Part shown: positions 1-10,382 of the stretch, piece by piece
How the letters are laid out: each line of letters opens with the position of its first letter
Position numbering within the stretch: position 1 is the first letter of the stretch
Assembly (NCBI GenBank): GCA_030180135.1
Contig: CM058234.1
Coordinates: 27,748,766 to 27,812,765 of the forward strand
Direction of reading: 5' to 3'
Origin: Orychophragmus violaceus
Lineage: Eukaryota; Streptophyta; Magnoliopsida; Brassicales; Brassicaceae
DNA: 64,000 bases
Position numbers and translations under genes: made by a program
The notes under the pieces: generated by a model
Seen by the model: the letters and a program-made list of their open reading frames with translations, nothing else
Databases searched by the model: none
What the model was told of the DNA's origin: nothing

Positions 1-203
1 AAAAATCAATCATCAACCAAATATCCGGTTCACAACTTAATTCATCTTTACCATACACTAAGTTCTTACGAAATAATTGTCAATATTCAAGAACCACAAC
101 AACAATCCAATCAACCATTTCCAGTTTCAAGTTCTGATTCAAATCTCATCTCATTATAATTATATAAGTATATATATATAGATAAATTCGGTTTATACTA
201 TAA

Positions 204-245
<42 letters not shown>

Positions 246-631
246 GTTCTTATACGCTACTTTATCAACATGCAACAAAAAAGAAATAACTCAACCTAAC
301 CACGACATTACCACATATAATATTACGCGGGAAATAAATTAGAACAACAATCTCACTTTGGCCACATTGATGACGAACATGAATAGGAATGGCAACAGAG
401 AAAGTACACATCTACACATGCTCTATAGCTTTAAATCGGTTCTCCTTCAACCGAGAGCTCTATCTATGTGTCTAAGAAGTCTCTGCAAATTTTTTGGTCA
501 AACGAAATTTTTTTTCCCAATCAAACACAGACCTAAATAGACTGGTCATAGATACGACATAAAGCTGAGACGTTTTAGAAAAAAAGTCATAACTTCTGAC
601 ACAAACCTCAGAATTGGGCTATTATAGTTAC
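1..631. other. AT-rich intergenic DNA, no gene seen
   Basis: No convincing coding region is visible. The stretch is AT-rich and contains a long TA microsatellite at about 208-244. A 60-codon open frame at 358-540 has no recognisable domain and looks like chance. Confidence 0.7.
208..244. repeat. (TA)n microsatellite
   Basis: An uninterrupted run of alternating T and A of about 37 bases. Similar TA tracts occur near 38347-38372 and 39128-39158. Such tracts are prone to slippage and to assembly-length error. Confidence 0.9.
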
Positions 632-1131
632 NNNNNNNNNNNNNNNNNNNNNNNNNNNNNNNNNNNNNNNNNNNNNNNNNNNNNNNNNNNNNNNNNNNNN
701 NNNNNNNNNNNNNNNNNNNNNNNNNNNNNNNNNNNNNNNNNNNNNNNNNNNNNNNNNNNNNNNNNNNNNNNNNNNNNNNNNNNNNNNNNNNNNNNNNNNN
801 NNNNNNNNNNNNNNNNNNNNNNNNNNNNNNNNNNNNNNNNNNNNNNNNNNNNNNNNNNNNNNNNNNNNNNNNNNNNNNNNNNNNNNNNNNNNNNNNNNNN
901 NNNNNNNNNNNNNNNNNNNNNNNNNNNNNNNNNNNNNNNNNNNNNNNNNNNNNNNNNNNNNNNNNNNNNNNNNNNNNNNNNNNNNNNNNNNNNNNNNNNN
1001 NNNNNNNNNNNNNNNNNNNNNNNNNNNNNNNNNNNNNNNNNNNNNNNNNNNNNNNNNNNNNNNNNNNNNNNNNNNNNNNNNNNNNNNNNNNNNNNNNNNN
1101 NNNNNNNNNNNNNNNNNNNNNNNNNNNNNNN
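632..1131. other. Assembly gap (500 N)
   Basis: Exactly 500 unknown bases, a conventional placeholder length, so the true distance is unknown. Open frames running through it are artefacts. Confidence 0.99.
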
Positions 1132-1820
1132 ACAGGCCTCTTTTCTTCTTCATCTTCAACTTCTTCGGTTTATGGAATCTCAATTTCCTCTGGAGGAAGT
1201 ACCCGGCTGTCTTCTTCGGCTTCTTCTCTGCAAGCGTTTATGTACTCTTAGGGTTTTCTGGAATTGAATATAGCTTTGATTCAGAGTTGGACGCTTGTGA
1301 CCACCGGATCCTCAGATTTGCGATGAGATCCAATCTATTAGAAACTGAAACCCTGAACAAAAAGTGGAGAAATTGGTCATGCCTACAGAAAATCTGTACA
1401 CAGACTCTAGGGTTTATGTCTTCAAACACTAATTTGGAAGAAGAGAGAGTAAATCACACCTCGCGAATGGTGGAGAGGCGTCTGCTTTCTTCCTCGACGT
1501 GACCAAGCTAAGCCTGGATCCGATCACGGGCTTCCATCCTCCTCTTCTCGATCTCATCGTCTTCCCTCAACATATGGCTTTTGAATCGACGGCGCTAGGG
1601 GTGGAGAATATAATAAACTTAGCCTAGAAGAGTAAAACGGAAGAGAATAAGGAAATGAAATGTCGTTTTTCTCTGCTGAAAAAAAATCTATGAAAAAGAG
1701 AGAGAAAGCTTGAGATGTGAAACGATGTAATGAGAGGGAACTGAAACGAGAGCGAGAGGGAGATTGAAAATATTCTCGATCCCAAATGTTTTCGAGCCTA
1801 ATTTTTCTAAGTGTACCCAA
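1132..1820. other. Unrecognised gene-like sequence beside the gap
   Basis: This block is less AT-rich than its surroundings, with CTTCTTC-type pyrimidine runs and TAGGGTTT words that resemble a plant 5' leader. Short open frames exist on both strands (for example 1287-1502 plus and 1554-1820 minus), but none shows a domain I recognise, and the frames break often. It may be the edge of a degraded gene lying mostly in the gap. I assign no function. Confidence 0.3.
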
Positions 1821-1893
1821 CTGAAATTGCTTTTACCGCCTAAGACTTCCAATTATATTTTTGCTATTTAAACATAGTTACATATATTTAAAA

Positions 1894-2218
1894 GAGAAAA
1901 GACATAAAATAGCACAAAAAAACATATCTTGTCATAAATATAGCATCAAAGAAAATAATTCCCATTTTTAGCATTAATTTAATTACAAATTTTTTTATAA
2001 CATTATATAATTTAGGGTTTTGGGTTAATTTATTTAGGATTTAGTGTTTATTATTTAGGATTTAGGGTTTAGTATTTAGGGTTTAGGGTTTAGTATTTAA
2101 AGTTAAAGATTATGGCTAATTTAGTGACAAAACATGTTTTGTGCTATTTTTATGATTTTCTTCCTTATTGTTATATTTGTGATAAAACATGTTTTTGTGT
2201 CATTTTTGCGATTTTTCC
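1894..2218. mobile_element. MULE-type MITE with internal telomere-like repeats
   Basis: A 325-bp non-coding element. It is flanked by an identical 9-base direct repeat, TATTTAAAA, at 1885-1893 and 2219-2227, the usual target-duplication length for Mutator-like elements. The ends are imperfect inverted repeats of about 55 bases. The left begins GAGAAAAGACATAAAATAGC and the reverse complement of the right begins GGAAAAATCGCAAAAATGAC; both continue into ACAAAAACAT-type sequence. The interior (about 2010-2100) is a run of TTTAGGG-like units. With no open frame it must have relied on a transposase made elsewhere. The duplication and paired ends are seen; the MULE family is inferred. Confidence 0.75.
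2010..2100. repeat. Degenerate telomere-like (TTTAGGG)n array
   Basis: Repeated TTTAGGG, TTTAGGATTTAG and TTTAGTATTTAGGG words inside the MITE at 1894-2218. The plant telomere unit is TTTAGGG. The units are too irregular for a recent telomere insertion, and they belong to the element's body. Confidence 0.75.
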
Positions 2219-2468
2219 TATTTAAAACGACACGCCTAATTTTCTTTTTAACATCTAACACCTTATTATAGTATTTACAAATATACAAACTTTATGTAAA
2301 AATCAGAGGTATGTCAACCATATCATAATTGAAAAAAACGTTATACTGACCTGACTTGCTAGAAACCCATATTTCTTGTAGCGAGATTTTCTAATAAAAA
2401 TAATCATCTATATTTCAATGACTATATTTATCAATTGTCATTTACACAATTACCTAACATAAATTATA

Positions 2469-2709
2469 CTCCCTCCGTTTCATATTAAGTGTCGTTTAAG
2501 GTTTTTTCACACATATTAAGAAAACAATTAAAAATTTTGTTTTACCCTTAATAATTAATTGAACTTTTGGTATTTTTATTTTTTCATTGGTCAATACTAA
2601 GGTTAGAGTAGGTAATTTATGTCATAAATTGCATTAAAAATCTAAAACGATACTTATTTTGAAACGAAAAAACAATTCTATAACGACACTTATTGTGAAA
2701 CGGAGAGAG
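2469..2709. mobile_element. Stowaway-like (Tc1/mariner) MITE, copy 1
   Basis: A 241-bp non-coding element flanked by TA dinucleotides (2467-2468 and 2710-2711). The left end reads CTCCCTCCGTTTCATATTAA. The right end, read in reverse complement, is CTCTCTCCGTTTCACAATAA, so the terminal inverted repeats match over roughly 28 bases with a few mismatches. TA duplication plus CTCCCTCCGT ends is the hallmark of Stowaway MITEs. Confidence 0.85.
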
Positions 2710-2740
2710 TAGTATTTATGTAGATGATGAAATATTGTTA

Positions 2741-3000
2741 CTCCCTCCGTTTTTTATTATTTGACGTTTTAGATCTAGACATACATATTAAGAAAACATT
2801 TATTTCTTTACTTTTTCTATGCAAAAACATCATTAATTATCTACCTAATCACAATTCAACCAATTATAAAATTGATATCAAAATATAAATGGTCATAAAA
2901 CATAGAAAATTAATAAATTTTACATTGAAAACCGAAAACGACATCTAATTTGAAACAAAAACAAATTTCTAAAACGACAAGTATTAGAAAACGGAGGGAG
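2741..3000. mobile_element. Stowaway-like MITE, copy 2
   Basis: A 260-bp element starting CTCCCTCCGTTTT and ending AAAACGGAGGGAG, a perfect terminal inverted repeat. It is bounded by TA at 2739-2740 and 3001-3002. It shares an internal 'acatattaagaaaac' segment with the copy at 2469-2709 but is clearly diverged, so the two are separate insertions only about 30 bases apart. Confidence 0.88.
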
Positions 3001-4064
3001 TATTAGTTTATAAATATTATAGAAGATAATTGTCTGCATGTAGATGACTATTTCATCATCTACATATTCAAATTGTTTATATGTAGTTATACATTATAAT
3101 GTTATGTATGAAATATTCGTCTATTTTAGGTAGCTATCTCTCATATATGATAGCAAAAAAAAAATATCTTTCATATATTCGGTTATATGTAGTAAACCAT
3201 GGTATTCAAATGTTTAAGTACAATTTTACCTAGATTGAACTACAATAATGAAATAGTCAGCTACTCAATAATTATGTTCCATCTACGTTTTCGAATTTAT
3301 GTCTAAAAAGTACTACTAATTACTTTGTACGAAGTAGTCAACTACTAGATTTGATAGACAACTAACTACAACAGATTTGAAAATAGTTTGTAATCTACAT
3401 AGCTATTTTTGGCTTTTATATGTAGTTTTTAAAAGGAGAGAGAGAGTATGATGTGGGGTTCCAAGAAAGGAGAAATGAACAATTTATGGTCCCAAAGGAG
3501 TGAGAGAGTATATATACTATTAAAAATAAAATGGAGTATATTAGAGATTAACCTTATATTACAAAATATACCATTGTAAATTCATGAATTAATTAAATTT
3601 CATTAAAAATAATTAAAAATATAACATTTTCTCTATTATCCATATAACCAAACAAGACAATTATTAACCATTTAGTCAAACAACCTAAATATAATATATC
3701 GCATAATTAATTAAATACAAATATATATATTATATATCATATATATTATATATATAAAATCATGAAACTATTAAATTAATTGATAAATATAATTAATAAT
3801 TTTTACATTAACTATTTGTATATATAAAGTAATACTCTCTAATTTATAATTTTATTCAAAATATATTTATCTCTTCTTTATTTTTAAAAAAAAATATAAA
3901 TACATATTTTATATTATAACAAATTATTATACAAAATTTATTTGTATTTCCTAAAAAATAACTATTGAATTCGTATTTATTTTAAAATTTTATTATAAAA
4001 TCATTTTAGTTACATTTCAACCTATATATTCTTTAATTTTTCATTTATTCAAAATATATTCATA

Positions 4065-4196
4065 ATATCTTTTATTTCAAATATAAATATATATTTAATA
4101 ATATAACAAAATATTTTTAATTTATTATGAATATCTTTTATTTCAAATATAAATATATATTTAATAATATAACAAAATATTTTTAATTTATTGAGT
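4065..4196. repeat. Tandem duplication, 66-bp unit
   Basis: Two nearly identical copies of an ATATCTTTTATTTCAAATA... unit with a 66-base period, inside the Helitron body. Confidence 0.85.
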
Positions 4197-4845
4197 TCTT
4201 AAGAAAAATAATTACTAAATTTATATTTATTATTAAAATTCACTAAACGATAATTTAATTATATCTTGATCTACAATAAACACAAAATATTTATATTTAG
4301 GCCATATAAACACAGATTTATGTATTTTAACATAACTATTTTTAAAAAATTGAATATTATAAAAATAAATAAATTACTATAAATTAAATTTTAATTTATA
4401 AAATATTTTTTAAAAAAATTAGAATACTAAATATTAGATTGATATTTTACTTTGATAAAATATTAAAATAAGTCGATATTTTATATTATTAAAATATATG
4501 ATATGTCAATAACATAATTGATGTTTTTACGATTGCACTTTTTAGCGGGTTGTTCCATCAAATTGTAAAATATTTAAATCATTACAAGAACGGATTGAAA
4601 ATATAAATTAGCCAATTTCGATTATAAATTTTCTAAAAAATAACTTTGCACGAGTAAAATATATATTAACTAATTTCAGTTGATATATTTTAAATTTAAT
4701 AAAATACTAAAATTATTCTATATTTATATTATTCATATATTTGATGCGTCAAATTATGGTTCAGGTTTGAATGCAATTTTAACGGGTTGTTCCAACAAAT
4801 TTGCAAATTATATATACCACAACAACACATGTTAAAAATATATTA

Positions 4846-5010
4846 GCAAATTTCAATTATAAAATATTAAAATCGAACTTTTCTCAATAAAAAAGGTTAA
4901 AAAGATGAATTAACAAATTTCAATTATATAATATTAAAATCGAACTTTTCTCAATGAAAAAGGTTAAAAATATGAATTAACAAATTTCAATTATATAATA
5001 TTAAAATAAA
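4846..5010. repeat. Tandem repeat, 67-bp unit, about 2.5 copies
   Basis: The unit begins CAAATTTCAATTAT and includes AATCGAACTTTTCTCAAT. Copies start near 4847, 4914 and 4981, giving a 67-base period. It lies inside the Helitron body. Confidence 0.85.
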
Positions 5011-5480
5011 TTAAATAAATACAAAATATAAATGAATTGTTTTGTTTCTCCTTTCGTAAATATTTAATTATTAAAATATTAAAAATCATAATAAATTTTT
5101 ATATAAATATATGTTGTTTTATAAAAGAATATTTTAGATAAATGAAATAAAGATTGAACTTATATCACATAACTTTTACAATTGTTGCTTTCATTAAAAA
5201 ATTATCAAAACTTACGATACAATAAGGTTAAAACTTATAATACGAAATCATTATTTTAATCTCTTTATCTGTACGATATACCTTCTCTCAAATAACACAC
5301 AATTTAATTTTTTAAAACATAAACTATTAACTCATTTTTTATAATATGTTAAACAATTATAATCGAAATTAGATTGCGTAATTAAAAATATAAATTATTA
5401 ATAACAAAATAAATAAAATTTATATTTAAATTTAAATATAAATCCGCGCTTTCTAAGCGTGGATCAAAACCTAAACCTAG

Positions 5481-6757
5481 TGATGTGGTAAAAAAATGCT
5501 TTGTCTTTAATAATTGTAGGACCACTTTTCAAGAGTATTATGATCTTATCATGACAAAAATGGGGTTGACTATGATATATATTGAATTAACCAATTGGTG
5601 TGATATGGATTATAGAGTAGTTTTTATGGAAAAACTTAATATTTCTACAATTCACCCTTTAGAAATATGACTTGCGCTGAATTGTAGGAATACAATATCG
5701 AATCATTGGGACCCACACGGAAAAAAAAGAGAAGAAGATGAAAAATAGCTTGTGTTTCATCATGAGACCACACCCAAGAAAAAAAAAAGAAAATAGTGTG
5801 AACAGGCATCAAACATAAGATCTAGACTAACATCCAGGGCACTCAGCCACCATACTAAAGCCACTACACATTTTACTAATGATGTTCAAAGTGAAACAGA
5901 TTATATATATATTTAACCGGAGATACGTGACCCGATTCTAGTTGATGAAGATGTGGTGGTGAAGCTGAAGAAACTACTAATAAAAGCCATACTATTCATG
6001 TCCTAAATATAAAAAATATATTGGAAATATACATATATATCAATATACAAATATGATAAAACATACTTTGCTAGGCACGCTCCTTATACAAGGAAGATAA
6101 TTGGTAGAATTTTTTCCCACTAGATCCCGTTAGCATTTCACCAATCAAAGAGGAAAGAGAGAAAAAATAATTCAGCTCAATTCTACTAATAAACTTACTA
6201 ATAAACTGTATAAAAATCTAAAATCTCCCACTAAAAATTCTAAGAGGGACAAAATTACTCTCTATCCCATCATTTCTTCCCTCTCTTTTTCATTATTAAC
6301 TTTCCTCTCTCTCCCACTTTCTCTTTACCAATCAAAGCCATAGCTTCATAGTAGAACATGATAATTATTTTTCCGATAATTTGCGAGAGTTGAATCTGTG
6401 GACCGGTTTAAAATTAAAGATAAACGTTTTAGATAAATAAAAAGAACTAGATCTGTTGTTTTGATATTTTTTTTTGTTTAGGTAGGGCGGGGTTAACTCA
6501 CATTTTTTACAGTTTTATTAAAATATAGTAGATCTTTAGTTTAAAATAGGATTATATTATGTACCTAAACTATAAAAAATTAAAATAACCGTATTGACCT
6601 TGATACAAAACTTAAGAAGTATGAATAAGAAGAATGAACTGTATTCGTGGTGTATTAATATGATGTGAGTTACAAATCTATTGATATAAGAGTTATGAGA
6701 ATCAAACAGTAATGAGAAGATCATATAATAAGTGATTGAGAAATTATTGTTATTTTA
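5481..6757. other. Intergenic DNA, no gene seen
   Basis: AT-rich, with a 61-codon open frame at 5485-5670 that shows no domain. Purine-rich patches occur near 5705-5790. Nothing else is recognisable. Confidence 0.6.
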
Positions 6758-6803
6758 TTATGATTGATATTTTTTTTTTTTTTTGTCAACTTATGATTGA
6801 TAT
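6758..6803 (-). mobile_element. Minimal retroposon tail with 13-bp target duplication
   Basis: The 13-mer TTATGATTGATAT occurs at 6758-6770 and again at 6791-6803. Between them lies a 20-base insert, fourteen T followed by GTCAAC. On the minus strand this is GTTGAC plus a poly(A) tail, the pattern left by target-primed reverse transcription that stopped almost at once. It is the severely 5'-truncated end of a SINE, LINE or processed transcript; the source cannot be told from six bases. Confidence 0.75.
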
Positions 6804-6917
6804 GACCAACCAGCAAAGTCAGTTTCTAGCTTTACAACCCCCAATTCCATCGTAGAAAGAATATATACAATAAACATATTATTGGCTTAACGTTCTCCTA
6901 CACCCCCAGCAGTAGAA

Positions 6918-7163
6918 TCAATGTTTTGAAGGATCAAGAACTTGACCCATGAACAAAATCACTCCACTCTTGTCTTCTCTTACTGTTAATAGAAATGGAT
7001 GGTCAGCTACAAAATCAGGATGTCGCCTCAAACAACTCGTTTGCACTACGATGCCAACAGAAACGGCTGCAGCTTCAATTCTCACTTCATCCATCTCAAT
7101 GCAAGCTTTATGAATAATGCTTGAGCTGTACAGCTTTTCACCGATGGTAGGTGAATCAACCAT
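6918..7163 (-). pseudogene. Serpin C-terminal fragment
   Basis: Plant serpins are protease inhibitors that trap the attacking enzyme with a mobile reactive-centre loop. This 81-codon frame matches the last part of the fold. It contains the hinge region HKACIEMDEVRIEAAAVSVG, then a short loop, then FVADHPFLLTVREDKSGVI and the closing LFMGQVLDPS strand found in Arabidopsis clade-P serpins. A full protein is near 390 residues, so about four fifths is missing. Upstream coding sequence is cut at 7164 by a copia LTR immediately before the MVDSP codons. That ATG is an internal methionine, not a true start. In the hinge, the usual Gly-Thr is Arg-Ile, which would be expected to impair inhibition. No upstream exon is visible in the window. 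Confidence 0.85.
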
Positions 7164-7487
7164 TGATAGAGTTTAAGAGTATGAAGAGAATTAGAGAGAC
7201 TTAAAGAGAACGTGGAGAATAAGTTTCCAAGAGTTTATTTCATTCTATATTATTTACAACATTATTATAGGGGTTTACAAGTTGATAGAAGAGAGAGAGA
7301 GGAACCCCAACGGTCATATAATTCAAAATGAGCTGTTGGGGACCACTTTACGGACTTGTACGGACTGTGCTCTCATTCTGAAGTTTGGAGAGCAGTTTCT
7401 GAAGTCTGGTTCAGTATTTCTGAAATCTGTAGCCAGAATATTGAATTCTGGTTGAATGACAAAATACACATTGGATAGTCTTGATCA
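7164..7487 (-). mobile_element. Copia LTR (3' LTR) inserted in the serpin
   Basis: A 324-bp block that starts TGATAGAG and ends TTGATCA, with the terminal TG...CA of LTRs. On the minus strand it is preceded by a polypurine tract GAGGGAGAGTAT (7488-7499) and by the end of a copia RNase H domain. It is therefore the downstream LTR of a minus-strand element. Only one side of the insertion is preserved, so the target duplication (candidate ACCAT at 7159-7163) cannot be confirmed. Confidence 0.8.
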
Positions 7488-7822
7488 ATACTCTCCCTCA
7501 AGCTTAGCCGAAGAGAAAACAAGAAGGCTAAGCTTGGAACACATGAAGCATCACCTCATTAAAAACCTTAACATAGAAAAACCAATTGGGAGAAAACTAT
7601 GTTGGGAGAATAGTGTGATGTCCATGGTTTAGAGAACATGAGATCAAGGGCGTGTGAGGTCCACAAGTCCTAGTTTGCTATAAATATTATTGCAAACCTT
7701 TAGACTCGCGGTCTTCGTGAAGATGTCCGCCAATTGATCTTCACTTCTTGTGTATCAAGGGAGGATCACTCATTCTTCAATCTTTTCACGATCCTTGTGG
7801 CAATCAATCTCAATATGCTTGA
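7488..7822 (-). pseudogene. Copia pol C-terminus (RNase H end) plus 3' untranslated region
   Basis: Reading on the minus strand from 7822, the frame gives KHIEIDCHKDREKIEE then TGA (7770-7772). That is the standard last segment of Ty1/copia RNase H. About 270 bases of untranslated sequence and the polypurine tract lead into the LTR at 7164-7487. The rest of the element is absent: at about 7822 the sequence switches to AT-rich Helitron-like DNA, so the copia element was truncated or replaced there. Confidence 0.8.
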
Positions 7823-8110
7823 TTTTATGTTTATTTTATATATCAAAATGTAACTAAAATATGATAGTCCGTTCATTTAACATTTTTAATTTGGTTTAAG
7901 TTCATTTTAATGTTGTTATGATTAAAATTGATTAATTCATCTTTCTAACTTGTTTTATAATGGTTTAATATAAAGATTTTTATGTTTATTTTATATATCA
8001 AAATGTAACTAAAATATGATAGTCCGTTCATTTAACATTTTTAATTTGGTTTAAGTCCATTTAATGTTGTTATGATTAAAATTGATTAATTCATCTTTCT
8101 AATTTGTCTT
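7821..8110. repeat. Tandem duplication, about 158-bp unit
   Basis: The segment from TTTTATGTTTATTTTATATA through GATTAATTCATCTTTCTAA occurs twice in tandem, starting near 7822 and 7980, with only a few differences. Confidence 0.85.
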
Positions 8111-8800
8111 CAAATGAACATAAATATTTTTCAATATTTTTATAATAAAAATTTAATTTATATTTCAATCCATCTTATAATAGTCTAAACATTTCGAAAG
8201 TTTGATAAAACAACCCATTAAAAATTGCAATCATAAAAACATCAACCGTAAGCTAACTCATCATATATTCGAAAAATATAAATAATTAATATTTTAATAT
8301 TTTTATTAAATTAATAAATTGATAATTTGTTTGTAATAACATAGATAATTGAAACTGGTTAATCTATTTTTCAACCCATTTAGAATGGTCTAAATCTAAA
8401 ACAATTATATTTATTTTATAGATCAAAATGTAACTAAAACTATTTTTAATAAATTTTAATAATAAATAAGAATTTAGTAATTATTTTTCTTAAAAAATCA
8501 AAAAATTTAAAATATTTTTGTAAAATTTTGTTATAATATAAATATATATATATATATTATTTAAAACAAAAAATATATGAAAAGATTTTATGAATAAATT
8601 TTTAATAAAATCATAATATTTAGATTAACATGTAGCTAATTTTTTTATAATAAATTTTATTTATAAATATGAAAGTAATAATTATTTTTTAAGAAATTGA
8701 AGAAAATGTTTTTTATAAGATTTTATTATAATATAAAATATATATTTATATTTAAAACAAAATTATATTAAAAATATTATAAAAATATTTTAGAATAAAT
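7823..8800 (-). mobile_element. Helitron-like AT-rich fragment, inverted relative to 3511-5480
   Basis: Words here are reverse complements of the Helitron body upstream. Around 8190-8290, 'aaaacaacccattaaaaattgcaatcataaaaacatcaacc' mirrors sequence near 4510-4560, and 8400-8560 mirrors about 4080-4230. I see no intact terminus. It appears to be a truncated copy of the same or a related family, abutting the broken copia element. No coding capacity is seen. Confidence 0.55.
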
Positions 8801-9230
8801 TATTAATTAGAGTATATTTAGTATGTCTTATATATAATCTAAATATACTAAACCAAAAATAACTCTAATGAATAATTAAAATATTCATTAATTATAATGA
8901 CATATAACGTAATAAACTAAATGTTAGTTTTTGAAATAATATATTTTTAATAGTATTGATATGGTGGGTGAAGACTATTGATGATTGTCCCACTTTTCAA
9001 GCAGATTTTTCTTGTGGGCCTCAGTTTATGTAAATCAATTTACCGCCATACCCTTCTTCTGGTTTTCAATTATTAAAACAAATTTTACGCTAACTGTTGT
9101 ATTAAACAGGTGAAAGAAGTTTATGGCGTGAAGGGTAAATCAGTCACAAGAAATACAAATGTCTATTTTGGAGATCGCAAAGCTACCGTTTTGTGTTCAC
9201 TATGTACAACACACTTGTCCTAGCCCCTCT
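8801..9230. other. Intergenic DNA upstream of the LYM-like pseudogene
   Basis: The sequence moves from AT-rich Helitron-like DNA to more balanced composition, then to a CT-rich run at about 9225-9245 that resembles the pyrimidine-rich leader of a plant gene. No coding region is seen. Confidence 0.5.
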
Positions 9231-9487
9231 CTCTCTCTCCTCTATTTCAAAAGAGTTTTTAACTTTTCTTCACTTTCTCTATGTCCTCAAGAAGAAGAAG
9301 AAAGCCAATGATAAAGAGAGAGAATCTACCTCTATTAAACCTGTAAAATCCTAAAATTCCCATATAGTCTTCGGATTGTCCGAATTTTGTCCATTGTACG
9401 GTGAGAAGTATCCTGTAAGAATGAGTGTGAACCCCTAAGAATATTTGAATTTCGTAAAACCCTAAAAGAAAGTAGCAAAATCGATAA

Positions 9488-9975
9488 ATGAGAAACCTAG
9501 AAAAACCCATCTTTTTCTTCTTCTTGTTTCTAATCCTAGCTTCGAGCTTACTCTACACAACGACAACCAAACCCACCATCAAGCCTTTCTCAAGCAACGT
9601 CATTTGCAACTCCTTGCTTGGCCACTCGCTCTACACCAACCTCAAAGTCTCAAAAGTCGCATCTCCTTCCAAGTGGACCCAATCTCAGTCTTTCTCGCTA
9701 ACGTCATCGACATCTCTTACCCAAACGTCGAGAACCATATCCTCCCATCAAAGCTCTTCCTCAAAATCTCAATCAATTGCTCTTGTGTCGACGGGATTAG
9801 AAAATCCGTCTAAACCTGATCCATTACAAAAATCGGCCTTCCGACACGCTAGGATATCGACACATTGGCTGGAATCGCGAGGAGGTACTCGACCACTATC
9901 ACGGATTTGATGAATGTGAATGACATGGGAGCTCCTGATGTTATCTCCAGCGATATCCTCGCTGTACCTATGTGA
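9488..9975 (+). pseudogene. LYM1/LYM3-like LysM GPI-anchored receptor pseudogene
   Basis: LYM1 and LYM3 are plasma-membrane LysM proteins that bind peptidoglycan fragments and signal with CERK1. The start ATG at 9488 opens a hydrophobic signal peptide (KPIFFFFLFLILASSLL), then CNSLLGHSLYTNLKVSKVA of the mature N-terminus. A frameshift near 9660 moves the frame to 9604-9813, which reads QVDPISVFLANVIDISYP, then NHILPSKLFLKI and CSCVDGIRKSV, a LysM domain with its Cys-x-Cys. After a gap of missing sequence, 9858-9975 reads DIDTLAGIARRYSTTITDLM, then APDVISSDILAVPM and a stop. The gene is thus frameshifted, internally deleted and cut off at about 160 of roughly 400 residues. No GPI-anchor region is present. 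The 5' leader (9230-9487) seems retained. Confidence 0.85.
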
Positions 9976-10375
9976 GGTGAGGTCCTAGCTTTAGACAGCA
10001 ATTGTAGTTCCTTTTCTTGCAAATCAAAATAGAGTGGTCATTCAGAAATATATTTAATTCGGAGAAATGATTACTTGATTAGAATTTTCCAGAATGAGTC
10101 AAATGAGTTTTGGCGATCTCGGGTGAGATTTTGAAACATTTAAATTGATGGCGGATTGTATTGGATGAATAGTTATTAATAAGGATGAGCGAATGAATTG
10201 AATGAAAGAATGAATTATCTTCATTATACAATTGTTGACGTTAGAGCTTCATCATCCGTCGGCAGCAGTTAAGAGAGAGATTGAGGGAGATGAAAGACAC
10301 AATTTAAGAGAAAAAAATAGTGAGGGACCCACACAGAAAATGAATGACGTGGAGTTTTATAAGGAGAGAACAAAG
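9976..10375. other. Sequence downstream of the LYM-like pseudogene, no gene
   Basis: No further LYM exons are recognisable. Between about 10255 and 10375 there is purine-rich sequence ending GTGGAGTTTTATAAGGAGAG. On the minus strand this resembles the CTCC...CCACGTCA block near Helitron 5' ends (compare 33680-33727), so a minus-strand Helitron start may lie here. Confidence 0.4.
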
Positions 10376-10382
10376 TCTACTA

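Larger units (their letters stand above)
3511..5480 (+). mobile_element. Non-autonomous Helitron, AT-rich
   Basis: The 3' end is diagnostic. A stem CCGCGCTT/AAGCGTGG (5444-5451 with 5455-5462) is followed by a short spacer and terminal CTAG at 5477-5480, then T, as in Arabidopsis-type Helitrons. The 5' end is less certain; a TATACTATTAAAA-like start near 3511 resembles known Helitron starts. The body is very AT-rich with no open frame of note, so it would depend on a Rep/helicase supplied in trans. Sequence related to its interior recurs in inverted orientation at about 7823-8800. Confidence 0.6.

Noticed and set aside
608..1267. Long open frames across the first N gap on both strands
   Set aside because: They are made of unknown residues; the gap is not sequence.
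9785..9800. TGTCGACGG in the LYM-like pseudogene as another copy of the 12-base motif
   Set aside because: It lacks the second half (CGACA) and is simply the codons for CVDG.
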